Assembly (NCBI GenBank): GCA_020636135.1
Contig: JACJYK010000002.1
Span: 391,501-455,500, forward strand
Length of the DNA stretch: 64,000 bases
Source of the DNA: Lewinellaceae bacterium
GTDB lineage: Bacteria > Bacteroidota > Bacteroidia > Chitinophagales > Saprospiraceae
Direction: 5' to 3'
The position numbers and the translations under genes are program-made. The notes beneath the pieces were generated by a model, which saw only the letters and a program-made list of their open reading frames with translations, made no database searches and had not been told where the DNA came from. The stretch's first letter is position 1. Each line of letters begins with the position of its first letter. Of the stretch, positions 16,963-24,973 are shown one piece after another.

Positions 16963-19262
16963 CGCACCTTTGCTTCCTTAACAGTTGCTGAAGAAGTACC
17001 AATGAAAATATTGAATTCGCCTGATTCCCAATCGTAAATTAAATCCGGATTGTAAAATTTCAATGCATCAGGAGTTATGGAAAAGGTGATGAGTTTTTCT
17101 TCTCCCGGTTTTAAATAGATTTTTTGAAAGCCTTTTAATTCTTTCACCGGTCGCGATATCGAAGCCACCGGATCACCGATGTAGAGTTGTACCACTTCTT
17201 CTCCGGCTACTTTCCCAATATTGGTCAGTGTCACAGCAGCCTGAAGTATTTCATCCCCGGATAATTCCTTTTTATTCAGCCGAATTTCTCCCATGTTAAA
17301 GGTGGTATAACTCAATCCAAAACCAAATGGATACAATGGATCGTTCGGAATGTCCAGGTATTTTGAAGTGAATTTATTGTTGGCATCAAAGGGACGACCA
17401 GTGGGCAGATGGTTGTAATAAACCGGGATCTGTCCTACACTTCTGGGAAACGTCATCGTCAGTTTGCCGGCGGGGTTGTAATCGCCAAACAGGACATCGG
17501 CGATGGCCAACCCACCTTGTGTACCCGGAGCCCAGGCCTCCAGGATTGCCGGAATGTTTTCATTTTCCCAGGTTAGGGTGAGCGGACGGCCATTGATTAA
17601 AACCAAAACCACCGGCTTGCCCGTTTGTACCAAAGCTTTGAGTAGTTCACGTTGGCTTTCAGGAATGGCGATGTCGGCCCGGCTTGAAGCCTCACCCGAG
17701 AAAGCTGTTGCTTCGCCCAAAACTGCGACAATGGCGTCAGCATCGGCCGAGACCTGGAGTGCTTCATCGATGAGTTCCTGTGGAGTCCGCTTATCTTCTT
17801 CCATTTGCCCACCCATGTAGGCAGAAAAGGGGGATATCAGTGCTTGTTTCAGGTAGGGATCGTCGGTAATGTTTGCGCCTTTTGCGGTCACCACTTGTAC
17901 GGAGGGACCACCTACATGCTGGATGCCCTCGGTGACCGAGGTGATGATTTCTTCATTTCGGACCATGACCCAGCATCCCAGCAGATCTGCTTTTGCATCA
18001 GCCAATGGGCCTACCACTGCGATCTTCCCTTTTTTTGGCAGCGGCAACAATTCATTTTCATTTTTCAATAAAACCAGCGAACGGGCTGCTATCTCCCGTG
18101 CAGCTTGTAAATGAGCAGCCGTGGCTACTTCGGTTTTGGAACGGTTTTCGTCGAGGTACCGGTAAGGGTCGTCAAACAGCCCCAACTTGTATTTGGCTTC
18201 GAGGACACGACGGCAGGCCAGGTCAATTTCTGCCATCGTCACCCGTCCGGCATCGAGGGATGCTTTGAGTGTTCCCAGGAATCCCAGACCCTGCATATCC
18301 ATGTCAATACCCGCTTGGAGCGCCAGGGCGGACACCTCTTGGAGGTCGCCCAGGCCATGGTTGACCATTTCATTGATGGCGGTGTAGTCGGTCACCACAA
18401 AACCGTCAAAGTTCCAGCGGTTACGGAGGACATCAGTCATCAGCCATTTACTACCGGTAGCCGGAATGTAATCAATGGTATTGAATGACGACATAGCACT
18501 GCCGGCACCAGCAGTAAAAGCTGCATGGTAGGGTGGCAGGTATTCGTTAAACATCTTCAGGTGGCTCATATCTACCGTATTGTAATCGCGTCCGGCTTCA
18601 GCAGCTCCGTATAAAGCGAAGTGTTTCACACAGGCCATGATGGTGTTATTTTTCATCAGATCGTCACCTTGATACCCACGTACCATAGCTTGTGCGACCT
18701 GTGATCCCCACCAGGGATCTTCTCCCGAACCTTCAGCCACCCGGCCCCACCGTGGGTCACGTGCTATGTCCACCATTGGTGAATAGGTCCAGCAGATACC
18801 AGTTGCACTGGCCTCGGTTGCCGCGATGCGGGCACTCTTTTCGATCAGGCCCACATCCCACGTGCAGGACAGTCCCAAAGGAATAGGGAATATGGTCTGA
18901 TACCCGTGGATCACATCCACTCCAATCAATAGTGGGATTTTTAGGCGGGACTGTTCAGCCCATTCCTGGGTTTGCTTGATGGAAGCAAACGAAAAACCTG
19001 CCGTAGCGCCGATTTCTCCCCGTTTGACGGCCTCGGTAAACGCTTCATCACCGCCACCGGCCAGGATGGCTCCAATGTTTCCGGATTTCAAATTGAGCTG
19101 ACCCAGCTTTTCTTCCAGGGTCATCTTACCCATGAGATGGTCGATGAATGCGTCCATAGATGATGACTGTGCCAATGTGTTCAGGGCAGGAAACAACAGT
19201 AAGCAAAAGATTACCGATGGACGCAGGATGGTAGTTAGGATGGGGTGGTACGGATGCTTCAT
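16950..19262 (-). CDS. bglX: GH3 beta-glucosidase (BglX type)
   Basis: Periplasmic beta-glucosidase of 770 residues. Signal peptide (about 1-31, ending NTLAQ); GH3 N-terminal barrel with PLLIGVDVIHGY, YSPMVDIARDPRWGR, KHFALYG and the nucleophile aspartate in FDGFVVTDYTAI near residue 300; GH3 C-terminal domain with LVLLKNENELLPLP and GEASSRADI; and a fibronectin-III-like tail from about 660 ending VKEAKVRWQK. The order and length are those of E. coli BglX relatives. It hydrolyses oligosaccharide beta-glucosides. It is monocistronic in appearance, with about 470 bp of mostly non-coding DNA upstream. Confidence 0.95.
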   Translation of the reverse strand: MKHPYHPILTTILRPSVIFCLLLFPALNTLAQSSSMDAFIDHLMGKMTLEEKLGQLNLKSGNIGAILAGGGDEAFTEAVKRGEIGATAGFSFASIKQTQEWAEQSRLKIPLLIGVDVIHGYQTIFPIPLGLSCTWDVGLIEKSARIAATEASATGICWTYSPMVDIARDPRWGRVAEGSGEDPWWGSQVAQAMVRGYQGDDLMKNNTIMACVKHFALYGAAEAGRDYNTVDMSHLKMFNEYLPPYHAAFTAGAGSAMSSFNTIDYIPATGSKWLMTDVLRNRWNFDGFVVTDYTAINEMVNHGLGDLQEVSALALQAGIDMDMQGLGFLGTLKASLDAGRVTMAEIDLACRRVLEAKYKLGLFDDPYRYLDENRSKTEVATAAHLQAAREIAARSLVLLKNENELLPLPKKGKIAVVGPLADAKADLLGCWVMVRNEEIITSVTEGIQHVGGPSVQVVTAKGANITDDPYLKQALISPFSAYMGGQMEEDKRTPQELIDEALQVSADADAIVAVLGEATAFSGEASSRADIAIPESQRELLKALVQTGKPVVLVLINGRPLTLTWENENIPAILEAWAPGTQGGLAIADVLFGDYNPAGKLTMTFPRSVGQIPVYYNHLPTGRPFDANNKFTSKYLDIPNDPLYPFGFGLSYTTFNMGEIRLNKKELSGDEILQAAVTLTNIGKVAGEEVVQLYIGDPVASISRPVKELKGFQKIYLKPGEEKLITFSITPDALKFYNPDLIYDWESGEFNIFIGTSSATVKEAKVRWQK

Positions 19263-19518
19263 GACGGAATTTTATTAATTGAGTAAATGTACTCAGGTAA
19301 GTGCGGAAGAAGAATGAGATAAGTCATGCAAAAAGAAAAGCTTTATGGTAAGTACATAAGATTGATTATGCCGTGGCACCCATCAGCAGGATGATCTGCT
19401 CAATGTTCTGAATGATGGGAGCGACCACATCTTTCAGGTAATTTAGGATCAGTTCCAGATTTTATTGCATGTTTTTACTTTTGACATGCAGGCAATTTAC
19501 CTTGTATTTCATCCCGGA

Positions 19519-19690
19519 TTATTTTCTTATTACCCGGATTACTACATCACCTCTATTTCGAAATTGCTCTGCATAACGATGAGCTTCCTGAATTTCTTCC
19601 AGTGCGTACGTTCTGTCAATTACAGTTTGATTTACCAGGAGGAAGAAAATCTTTTATCTCTTTGCGACTTTGCATCCGGACGTGATAATT
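19519..19690 (-). pseudogene. C-terminal relic of a zinc-type alcohol dehydrogenase / quinone oxidoreductase (MDR)
   Basis: Reading the minus strand to a TAA at 19519-19521 gives VIDRTYALEEIQEAHRYAEQ followed by FRNRGDVVIRVIRK, an unmistakable C-terminus of the MDR superfamily (PVIDRxYxLEEIxEAHRYxE...GDVVI). Just upstream, another frame reads KEIKDFLPPGKSN, which fits the preceding helix (...LIEAGKIKPVIDR), so a frameshift separates them. Everything further upstream (about 300 residues in intact relatives) is gone. The rest of the gap 19263-19730 shows no other gene. Confidence 0.75.
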
Positions 19691-19730
19691 GAATTTGCTT
19701 CATGGTTCAATACTGGAAACCCGTATGCAG

Positions 19731-20189
19731 TTAATTGGCATAAACTGCATAAGCATTGAGGGACGTGGCAATAAGCATCCAGATGGCATAGGGCAGCAAT
19801 AGTAAGGTCAGCCATTTAACGTTTGGCCAGTACTGGAACAGGAAGACTCCTACCACCACAGTCAGTATGGAAATAACGACCAAGCTCAGACCGGTTTGAT
19901 GATAATGAAAAAATAGTGGATTCCAGGCCACATTCAGGATCCACTGGATTGTAAATAAAACGATCAATCCGAATTTGGTTTTAACCTGAGGCCACAGGTA
20001 GGCAAGATAAATGCTGAAGCAGATCATGATGGTGGTCCATGCAAATCCAAATACCCATCCCGACGGTGTCCAGGGTGCTTTATTGAGATTCGCGTACCAT
20101 TCCGAATTGACACCCACATTGGTAAATAGCCCGCCAACACCGAGCGCGGCAAAGTTCAGGAAGAGAAATAATAAGATCCGCAACAGCAT
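19731..20189 (-). CDS. tspO: TspO/MBR family tryptophan-rich membrane protein
   Basis: Five-helix integral membrane protein of 152 residues. Diagnostic pieces are WYANLNKAPWTPSGWVFG in the first loop, FAWTTIMICFSIYLAYLW, IQWILNVAWNPLFFHYHQ and the C-terminal WMLIATSLNAYAV, all characteristic of TspO, which binds porphyrins and affects stress regulation in bacteria. Length is standard. It appears monocistronic; about 480 bp upstream holds no other clear gene on this strand. Confidence 0.95.
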   Translation of the reverse strand: MLLRILLFLFLNFAALGVGGLFTNVGVNSEWYANLNKAPWTPSGWVFGFAWTTIMICFSIYLAYLWPQVKTKFGLIVLFTIQWILNVAWNPLFFHYHQTGLSLVVISILTVVVGVFLFQYWPNVKWLTLLLLPYAIWMLIATSLNAYAVYAN

Positions 20190-20462
20190 ACCAGAAACTT
20201 TTCAGAAAGAAACGTGTGCTGCTGAAAAGGGTTGTATTTTGGTTCTTATTTTTGAAGCGGCAGTTAAATGATCTATCGATTTTCTGTCGGGACTGCATGA
20301 TAATTAAATGCCTGATGGCGTATCTGAAAATTTCATCGCCGGAAGGAATTTGTTTTATCGGGTTTGCTCTATTATTGCATTCTTGATGGTCAATTAACCA
20401 AAATATGCGGCACCGAAGGCAGTGAAATATATCCGCTTATGCGATAAAATAACCGGACTGAA

Positions 20463-20564
20463 ATGAAAAAGAACCCATTAGGCGTTTTGTATATTATGAT
20501 TGCATTGTTTTATTGCGGAGGACTTCGTTGTCAAGAGTCACCAAAAGTGCTTTCCCTCAGATAA
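20463..20564 (+). pseudogene. Signal-peptide-only small ORF
   Basis: An ATG-started frame of 33 codons: basic start MKKNPLGV, hydrophobic core LYIMIALFYCGG, then LRCQESPK and a stop. This is a clean signal peptide followed by nothing, which looks like the left-over start of a secreted protein; the same frame continues beyond the TAA for 23 codons (about RDSGIEMAEF) before a second stop. It lies in the 477-bp gap between tspO and a DUF6090 gene, where no other coding region was seen. It could instead be a leader peptide for the downstream gene. Confidence 0.3.
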
Positions 20565-20672
20565 CGCGATTCAGGGATAGAAATGGCGGAATTTAACATA
20601 CAAGAAATCCATTTTCTGAAATCTCTGGCTAATTGAGTTAGTAATAAAGTAAGCAATAAAAGAAAATTGGGT

Positions 20673-21392
20673 ATGAAATTATTTCGTCTGATACGCCTGA
20701 ATATGCTATCTGAAAATCGTTTTACCCGGTATCTGATCTATGCGAGCGGTGAAATTATCCTGGTAGTCATTGGGATATTGATTGCTTTACAGATTAACAA
20801 TTGGAATGAGAATAAAAAAGGCAAGCTTTTTGAGCGCGAGATGCTGACTCAAATTAAGGAAAATCTAAAAGCAGATAAGGAAAAACTGATTGAAATTAAT
20901 GCCAGCTGTTCCAAAGCCATTAAGTCTGCGGACAAGATTCTTGGAATTGGTCCGGAAGATCCTATTCCGGATAGTATTCGCTATTGGCTGGCCTATTTTA
21001 TTCAGTTCGAGCGTTTTCAACCCATTACGAACTCTTACGAAGCGCTCAAATCGCGGGGCCTTGACCAGGTTTCCAATAAAGAATTGCGGTTGCTGCTGGG
21101 GGAATATTATGATGATGAGATAAGCCATACCATTAAATCCGTTGGAGATATTGAGAAATCTTTCAACGACGAATGGGTTCCCATCATGGAACAATTTATT
21201 GTTGATTTTAAATTCAAGGAATTCTTAATTGTATCTGATCCGACCATATTTCGAAAACCTTCCAAAGCCAGGAATATCCTGATCCTGAACAAAGACAATT
21301 ACAATGGTGCCATAAACAGGGTGTCCAGCGCGATTTCATCGGTGGAGCGGTTGGAAAAAATTTTGACTGAATCACTTGAGAGACAGAATTAA
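20673..21392 (+). CDS. DUF6090 family protein, isolated copy
   Basis: Stand-alone relative of the 10.5-15.4 kb array, on the opposite strand. The ATG at 20673 (MKLFRLIRLNML) is used; a TTG two codons earlier is less likely. Head: YLIYASGEIILVV and ILIALQINNWNE, one transmembrane helix. The soluble domain holds TNSYEALKSRGLDQVSNKEL, which matches the family motif, and ends with a helical RVSSAISSVERLEKIL. It is AT-richer than the array copies. It converges with the cupin gene 6 bp downstream. Function unknown. Confidence 0.85.
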   Translation: MKLFRLIRLNMLSENRFTRYLIYASGEIILVVIGILIALQINNWNENKKGKLFEREMLTQIKENLKADKEKLIEINASCSKAIKSADKILGIGPEDPIPDSIRYWLAYFIQFERFQPITNSYEALKSRGLDQVSNKELRLLLGEYYDDEISHTIKSVGDIEKSFNDEWVPIMEQFIVDFKFKEFLIVSDPTIFRKPSKARNILILNKDNYNGAINRVSSAISSVERLEKILTESLERQN

Positions 21393-21398
21393 ATGGAG

Positions 21399-21962
21399 TT
21401 AGCTTGGATTCAAAGGCTTGCCGACAATTTTCATATCATGCGCTTCAAAAACGCGCGCTATTTCTGCTTGGGTCGGCGGTGTTTCCCATTGATCGGTAAT
21501 TTTGAAGAAAGCTTCCATTTTTCCTGCGGGTAGATAAGACACAATCATCTTTCCCCGATCGGATAATTGGACAAATGCATGAGGAACAGTGCGCGGCAGA
21601 AAGATGGTGTCACCGGGGGACATGGTATATCGGTCATCACCTACCTGAAATAAATAACTGCCTTCAATCACATAAAACCATTCATCCTGGAAAAGGTGTA
21701 TATGCAATGGCGGACCTCCGTTAGGGGTAAGGCCGGTTTGCTCAAAAACCGCTAAATCATCGGCGGTATCCGATCCGGATATTTTGATGTCCAGGTTATT
21801 CAGGGTGACACCTTTCATTTTATAATGCCGGCCAAATCGAGCCTCACCCGCATTTACTTTAAATCCCTTAATTGTTCTTTCCGTTCGTAGGGATTTAAAT
21901 ATACGGAAGACCCTGGTGCTCAAAAGTGCCATTGTTGAAATTAGAAATGTGCCTCTTTTCAT
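21399..21962 (-). CDS. Cupin-domain protein
   Basis: Protein of 187 residues with a single double-stranded beta-helix cupin domain. Motif 1 is GGPPLHIHLFQDEWFYVIEG (metal ligands H, H, E expected), motif 2 is SPGDTIFLPRTVPHAF (His). The N-terminal 20 residues are hydrophobic and may be a membrane or export segment (ISTMALLSTRVF). Quercetin-dioxygenase-like cupins have this layout, but activity cannot be assigned. It is transcribed toward the DUF6090 gene. Confidence 0.8.
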   Translation of the reverse strand: MKRGTFLISTMALLSTRVFRIFKSLRTERTIKGFKVNAGEARFGRHYKMKGVTLNNLDIKISGSDTADDLAVFEQTGLTPNGGPPLHIHLFQDEWFYVIEGSYLFQVGDDRYTMSPGDTIFLPRTVPHAFVQLSDRGKMIVSYLPAGKMEAFFKITDQWETPPTQAEIARVFEAHDMKIVGKPLNPS

Positions 21963-22110
21963 AATTAGATCATTGGTCGATTTTATTTGCTGTTTTGACG
22001 CTGTAATCCTAATTTCTTAATCCAATGCATTTATCTTGTTTAGGATGAGTCAACTGTAGCAACTTACTACCTAAAGATAATAGAAGAAAGCTGGATTAAA
22101 TCGAACATTA

Positions 22111-22473
22111 ATGAAATTTGATAAGCTGGTTCCCAATATCTTTTATTCCGATATCACCGAAGGCCTGGAGCTTTTTGTGAATTGTCTTGGCTTTAAACTA
22201 GGTCATGATGAATTGAATACACCCCGTCCTTTTTGCGTCCTGGAACGCGATGGTTTACGGATTAACCTCTTTGAGGATGCTGCGTTGGCCAAAGAACATC
22301 ATCCGGAGTTCAGGTTGGTAACCGGTAACATCGAAGAGGTTTTTGATCGTGTTTCCCAATCACACCCTGGTTTCCTTCATCCAAACTTGCCGAAAATCAC
22401 CCTGCGTCCCTGGGGCGCCAGGGAGTTTGCTTTAAGGGATACCCAATTAGGGATTGTCATTCAGCAATGGTAG
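22111..22473 (+). CDS. VOC-superfamily (bleomycin-resistance-like) protein
   Basis: Protein of 120 residues with the pattern of bleomycin-binding-type VOC proteins: LVPNIFYSDITEGLELFVNCLGF, a central LERDGLRINLFED strand and FALRDTQLGIVIQQ at the end. The usual second-half glutamate metal ligand is replaced in part (LGIVIQ), so binding rather than catalysis seems likely. It is 24 bp upstream of an AraC-type regulator on the same strand, a common pairing for such genes. Confidence 0.7.
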   Translation: MKFDKLVPNIFYSDITEGLELFVNCLGFKLGHDELNTPRPFCVLERDGLRINLFEDAALAKEHHPEFRLVTGNIEEVFDRVSQSHPGFLHPNLPKITLRPWGAREFALRDTQLGIVIQQW

Positions 22474-22497
22474 CTTGGAGGTTTCAAAAAAAGAACT

Positions 22498-22956
22498 ATG
22501 AGCCGGCAAATGGTGACTATGGAACAATACGACAAGATCTATCTGTATCGCCGGATTGTAAAAGCCAAGCTGTTTATTGATGAGCGGTTTACGGAGGCCA
22601 TTGATCTGAATAACATTGCCGATCAGGCTCATTTTTCAAAATTTCATTTTATACGTCTTTTTAAATCCATTTACGGACTTACCCCTAAGGGCTACCTCAT
22701 CAACAAGCGGATCGATGCGGCCATGAAGCACCTGGTAGAAGGTTTCACGGTAACCGAGACCTGCTTGATGGTCGGATGGGAAAGCCCCACGTCATTTGCG
22801 GGAATGTTTAAGAAAATGACGGGGCACACCCCATCGAACTTTCAGCATGGTGAAAATGAACGGAGGAAGGCCATTGAAATCCTTCCTCTTAAGTTTGTCC
22901 CAAATTGTTATGCAGAAACACACGGATGGACAAATAGCAATTTTGAAGAGGTTTAA
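22498..22956 (+). CDS. AraC-family transcriptional regulator (DNA-binding domain only)
   Basis: Short AraC/XylS protein of 152 residues made almost wholly of the double helix-turn-helix domain: IDLNNIADQAHFSKFHFIRL (first HTH), then the second, TVTETCLMVGWESPTSFAGM with the signature FKKMTGHTPSNF. No sensor domain is present at the N-terminus. It sits between two VOC genes and probably regulates this local cluster. Several upstream ATGs or the ATG at 22510 could also start it. Confidence 0.85.
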   Translation: MSRQMVTMEQYDKIYLYRRIVKAKLFIDERFTEAIDLNNIADQAHFSKFHFIRLFKSIYGLTPKGYLINKRIDAAMKHLVEGFTVTETCLMVGWESPTSFAGMFKKMTGHTPSNFQHGENERRKAIEILPLKFVPNCYAETHGWTNSNFEEV

Positions 22957-22990
22957 AAGGTAGTAAAGCGGCATTTTTACATAAAAAATT

Positions 22991-23404
22991 ATGATTTCAA
23001 AGATTTCACATACCTGCATTTATGTTCTGGATCAGGACAGGGCATTTGATTTTTACGTGAATAAACTCGGCTTTAAAGTGCACACGGACGCACCGATGGG
23101 AGAGGGGGCCCGATGGTTGACGGTCACTCCTCCCGAGCAGCCTGAGTTGGAAATAACTCTATTTCTGATTAAGGAAGGCGGGATGTTTGATAAGGCTACG
23201 GTTGAGTCAATGACAACTTTAATAAAAACAGGAACATTTGGATCGGCCGTATTTACCTGTAAAAACCTGTTGGCCACTTATGAAGAACTGACTGCCAAAG
23301 GGGTCGTGTTCAAGAAGCCTCCAACGAAAGAGTTTTATGGATTCGAAGCACTTTTTGTGGATGACTCAGGAAATTGGTTTTCACTGGTTGAAGAAAGTGC
23401 CTAG
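22991..23404 (+). CDS. VOC-superfamily protein
   Basis: Glyoxalase/dioxygenase-like VOC protein of 137 residues. It begins with ISHTCIYVLDQDRAFDFYVN (first metal-ligand His region), has the strands GARWLTVTPPEQPELEITLF and FGSAVFTCKNL, and ends with GFEALFVDDSGNWFSLVEES, a near-canonical VOC end. It follows the AraC gene by 34 bp and precedes the DUF1569 gene by 2 bp, so the set is probably one transcript. Substrate unknown. Confidence 0.85.
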   Translation: MISKISHTCIYVLDQDRAFDFYVNKLGFKVHTDAPMGEGARWLTVTPPEQPELEITLFLIKEGGMFDKATVESMTTLIKTGTFGSAVFTCKNLLATYEELTAKGVVFKKPPTKEFYGFEALFVDDSGNWFSLVEESA

Positions 23405-23406
23405 CT

Positions 23407-23856
23407 ATGAAATCAATATTTGAGGAATCCACAAGGGTTGAAGTCATCAAACGCATTCGTACCCTTACACCGGAATCAACAGCTTCCTGGGGTTCTATGA
23501 CCGTCGGTCAGATGGTCAGGCATTGTGCCATCTGCGAGGCTTACTATTACGGAGACATTCGAATCAAACGATCATTTGCCGGTCGAATTTTTGGAAAAAA
23601 GGCCATTAAGGCCATCTTGAAGGATGAAAATTCCGGACTCCATAGAAATGCACCCACGGCACCACCGTTCAGGGTGACTGAAGAAGGAATTGATCTGGAA
23701 AGTGAGAAACGTAAATGGGTTGCATTAATTGAACGCTATGCAACCTTCAACCAGGCGTCTTTTACGCATTGGTTTTTTGGCAGAATGTCTAAAGAGCAAT
23801 TAGGTCAATTCATTTACAAACATAGCAACCACCATCTGGTACAATTTCAAGCCTGA
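23407..23856 (+). CDS. DUF1569 (DinB-superfamily) protein
   Basis: Protein of 149 residues matching DUF1569: RVEVIKRIRTLTPESTASWG, MTVGQMVRHCAICEAYYYG and the C-terminal FGRMSKEQLGQFIYKHSNHH. DinB-superfamily proteins are four-helix bundles that bind a metal through three His; here candidates are RHC and the terminal HSNHH. Bacillithiol- or thiol-dependent detoxification is a common role for relatives. It starts 2 bp after the VOC gene. Confidence 0.8.
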   Translation: MKSIFEESTRVEVIKRIRTLTPESTASWGSMTVGQMVRHCAICEAYYYGDIRIKRSFAGRIFGKKAIKAILKDENSGLHRNAPTAPPFRVTEEGIDLESEKRKWVALIERYATFNQASFTHWFFGRMSKEQLGQFIYKHSNHHLVQFQA

Positions 23857-23939
23857 AGCCAGGCATAGATTTGTGGTGGTAAAGGCCAGTGATTGTTTCG
23901 GGCTAAAAATTCCTAATTTGGAATTCAAAGCTATTTATT

Positions 23940-24326
23940 GTGGAGATAGAACGATTACACCATATTGCCATTATCTGTTCAGATTATGCCAGATCAAAAT
24001 TCTTCTATACCGAAATATTGAAGCTTTCGGCGATACGTGAAGTTTATCGCGAAGACAGGGACTCCTACAAACTTGATCTTGCCCTAAACGGGCAATACAT
24101 CATTGAATTATTCTCTTTCCCCACTCCGCCGAGCAGGGCGACCGGACCGGAAGCGACCGGCTTAAGACATCTTGCATTTGGCGTAAAGGACATTACGAAG
24201 GAAATTAACTATTTAAATTCCAGAGGTATAACCGCCGAGCCAATCCGCGTAGACGAATACACGGGTAAACGATTCACCTTTTTTAGAGACCCCGATGACC
24301 TCCCCATCGAAATTTATGAGCTATGA
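23940..24326 (+). CDS. VOC-superfamily protein, glyoxalase I-like (YaeR/GloA2 type)
   Basis: Protein of 128 residues close to the YaeR/SMU1112c group of metal-binding VOC proteins: LHHIAIICSDYARSKFFYTE, an EIYREDRDSYKLDL-like strand, IIELFSFPTPPSRATGPEA, GLRHLAFGVKDI and FFRDPDDLPIEIYEL. His and Glu ligands of both halves are present. Translation must start at a GTG (23940), as no ATG exists in frame nearby. Its end overlaps the following gene in ATGA (24323-24326). Confidence 0.85.
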   Translation: MEIERLHHIAIICSDYARSKFFYTEILKLSAIREVYREDRDSYKLDLALNGQYIIELFSFPTPPSRATGPEATGLRHLAFGVKDITKEINYLNSRGITAEPIRVDEYTGKRFTFFRDPDDLPIEIYEL

Positions 24327-24931
24327 TTGACCTTGACCACTACATCCTGGATTTCGGTAAAAGATTTGCCTGGTCTGATTCCATGCAGCCCTGGGATATC
24401 ATAGAAAATTTGGAATTATTGCTGCAGCACCATTTGAAGAATTTAGGGGCAGGCTTTACCATTGAAAATAATCGAGCCATCCACTCTTCGGCAACCATTG
24501 AACCTGAGGTAACCATGAAAGGGTTGGTCATTATTTCCGAAAACTGTTTTATAAGAGCAAATGCCTATTTGCGTGGGCCTCTCTATTTCGGTCCATCGGT
24601 CAAGGTAGGTCCTGGTTCGGAAGTGAAGCAATCCATGGTATTTGACCATACGGCCATGGCTCATTTTAATTACATAGGCAATAGCCTCGTGGGTCATCAC
24701 ATTAATTTTGAAGCGGGTTCAATTTGCGCTAATCACTTTAATGAAAGAACCGATAAGACCATTTTTGTGATCCACGAGGGTGAAAGGATTAATACCGGTG
24801 TCACAAAGTTTGGATCGCTGATCGGGGACCATTCAAAGATCGGTGCCAATGCGGTATTGTCGCCCGGCACGCTGTTGGATAGAAACAGTGTGGTCCGACG
24901 ATTGACATTGATCGAACAAGACAGAACCTGA
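24323..24931 (+). CDS. Left-handed beta-helix (hexapeptide-repeat) nucleotidyl/acyl-transferase-like protein
   Basis: Protein of 202 residues with a C-terminal left-handed beta helix as in GlmU: repeats of the type SATIEPEVTMKGLVIISEN, RANAYLRGPLYFGPSVKV, GPGSEVKQSMVF and GDHSKIGANAVLSPGTLL. The N-terminal 50 residues lack the nucleotide-binding motif of full GlmU/RmlA, so it is a stand-alone acyltransferase-like module of unknown substrate. It is translationally coupled to the VOC gene upstream. Confidence 0.75.
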   Translation: MIDLDHYILDFGKRFAWSDSMQPWDIIENLELLLQHHLKNLGAGFTIENNRAIHSSATIEPEVTMKGLVIISENCFIRANAYLRGPLYFGPSVKVGPGSEVKQSMVFDHTAMAHFNYIGNSLVGHHINFEAGSICANHFNERTDKTIFVIHEGERINTGVTKFGSLIGDHSKIGANAVLSPGTLLDRNSVVRRLTLIEQDRT

Positions 24932-24973
24932 TCATCAAGTCATCGAAAGGATTAATTACTGTCTCGGTGATTA

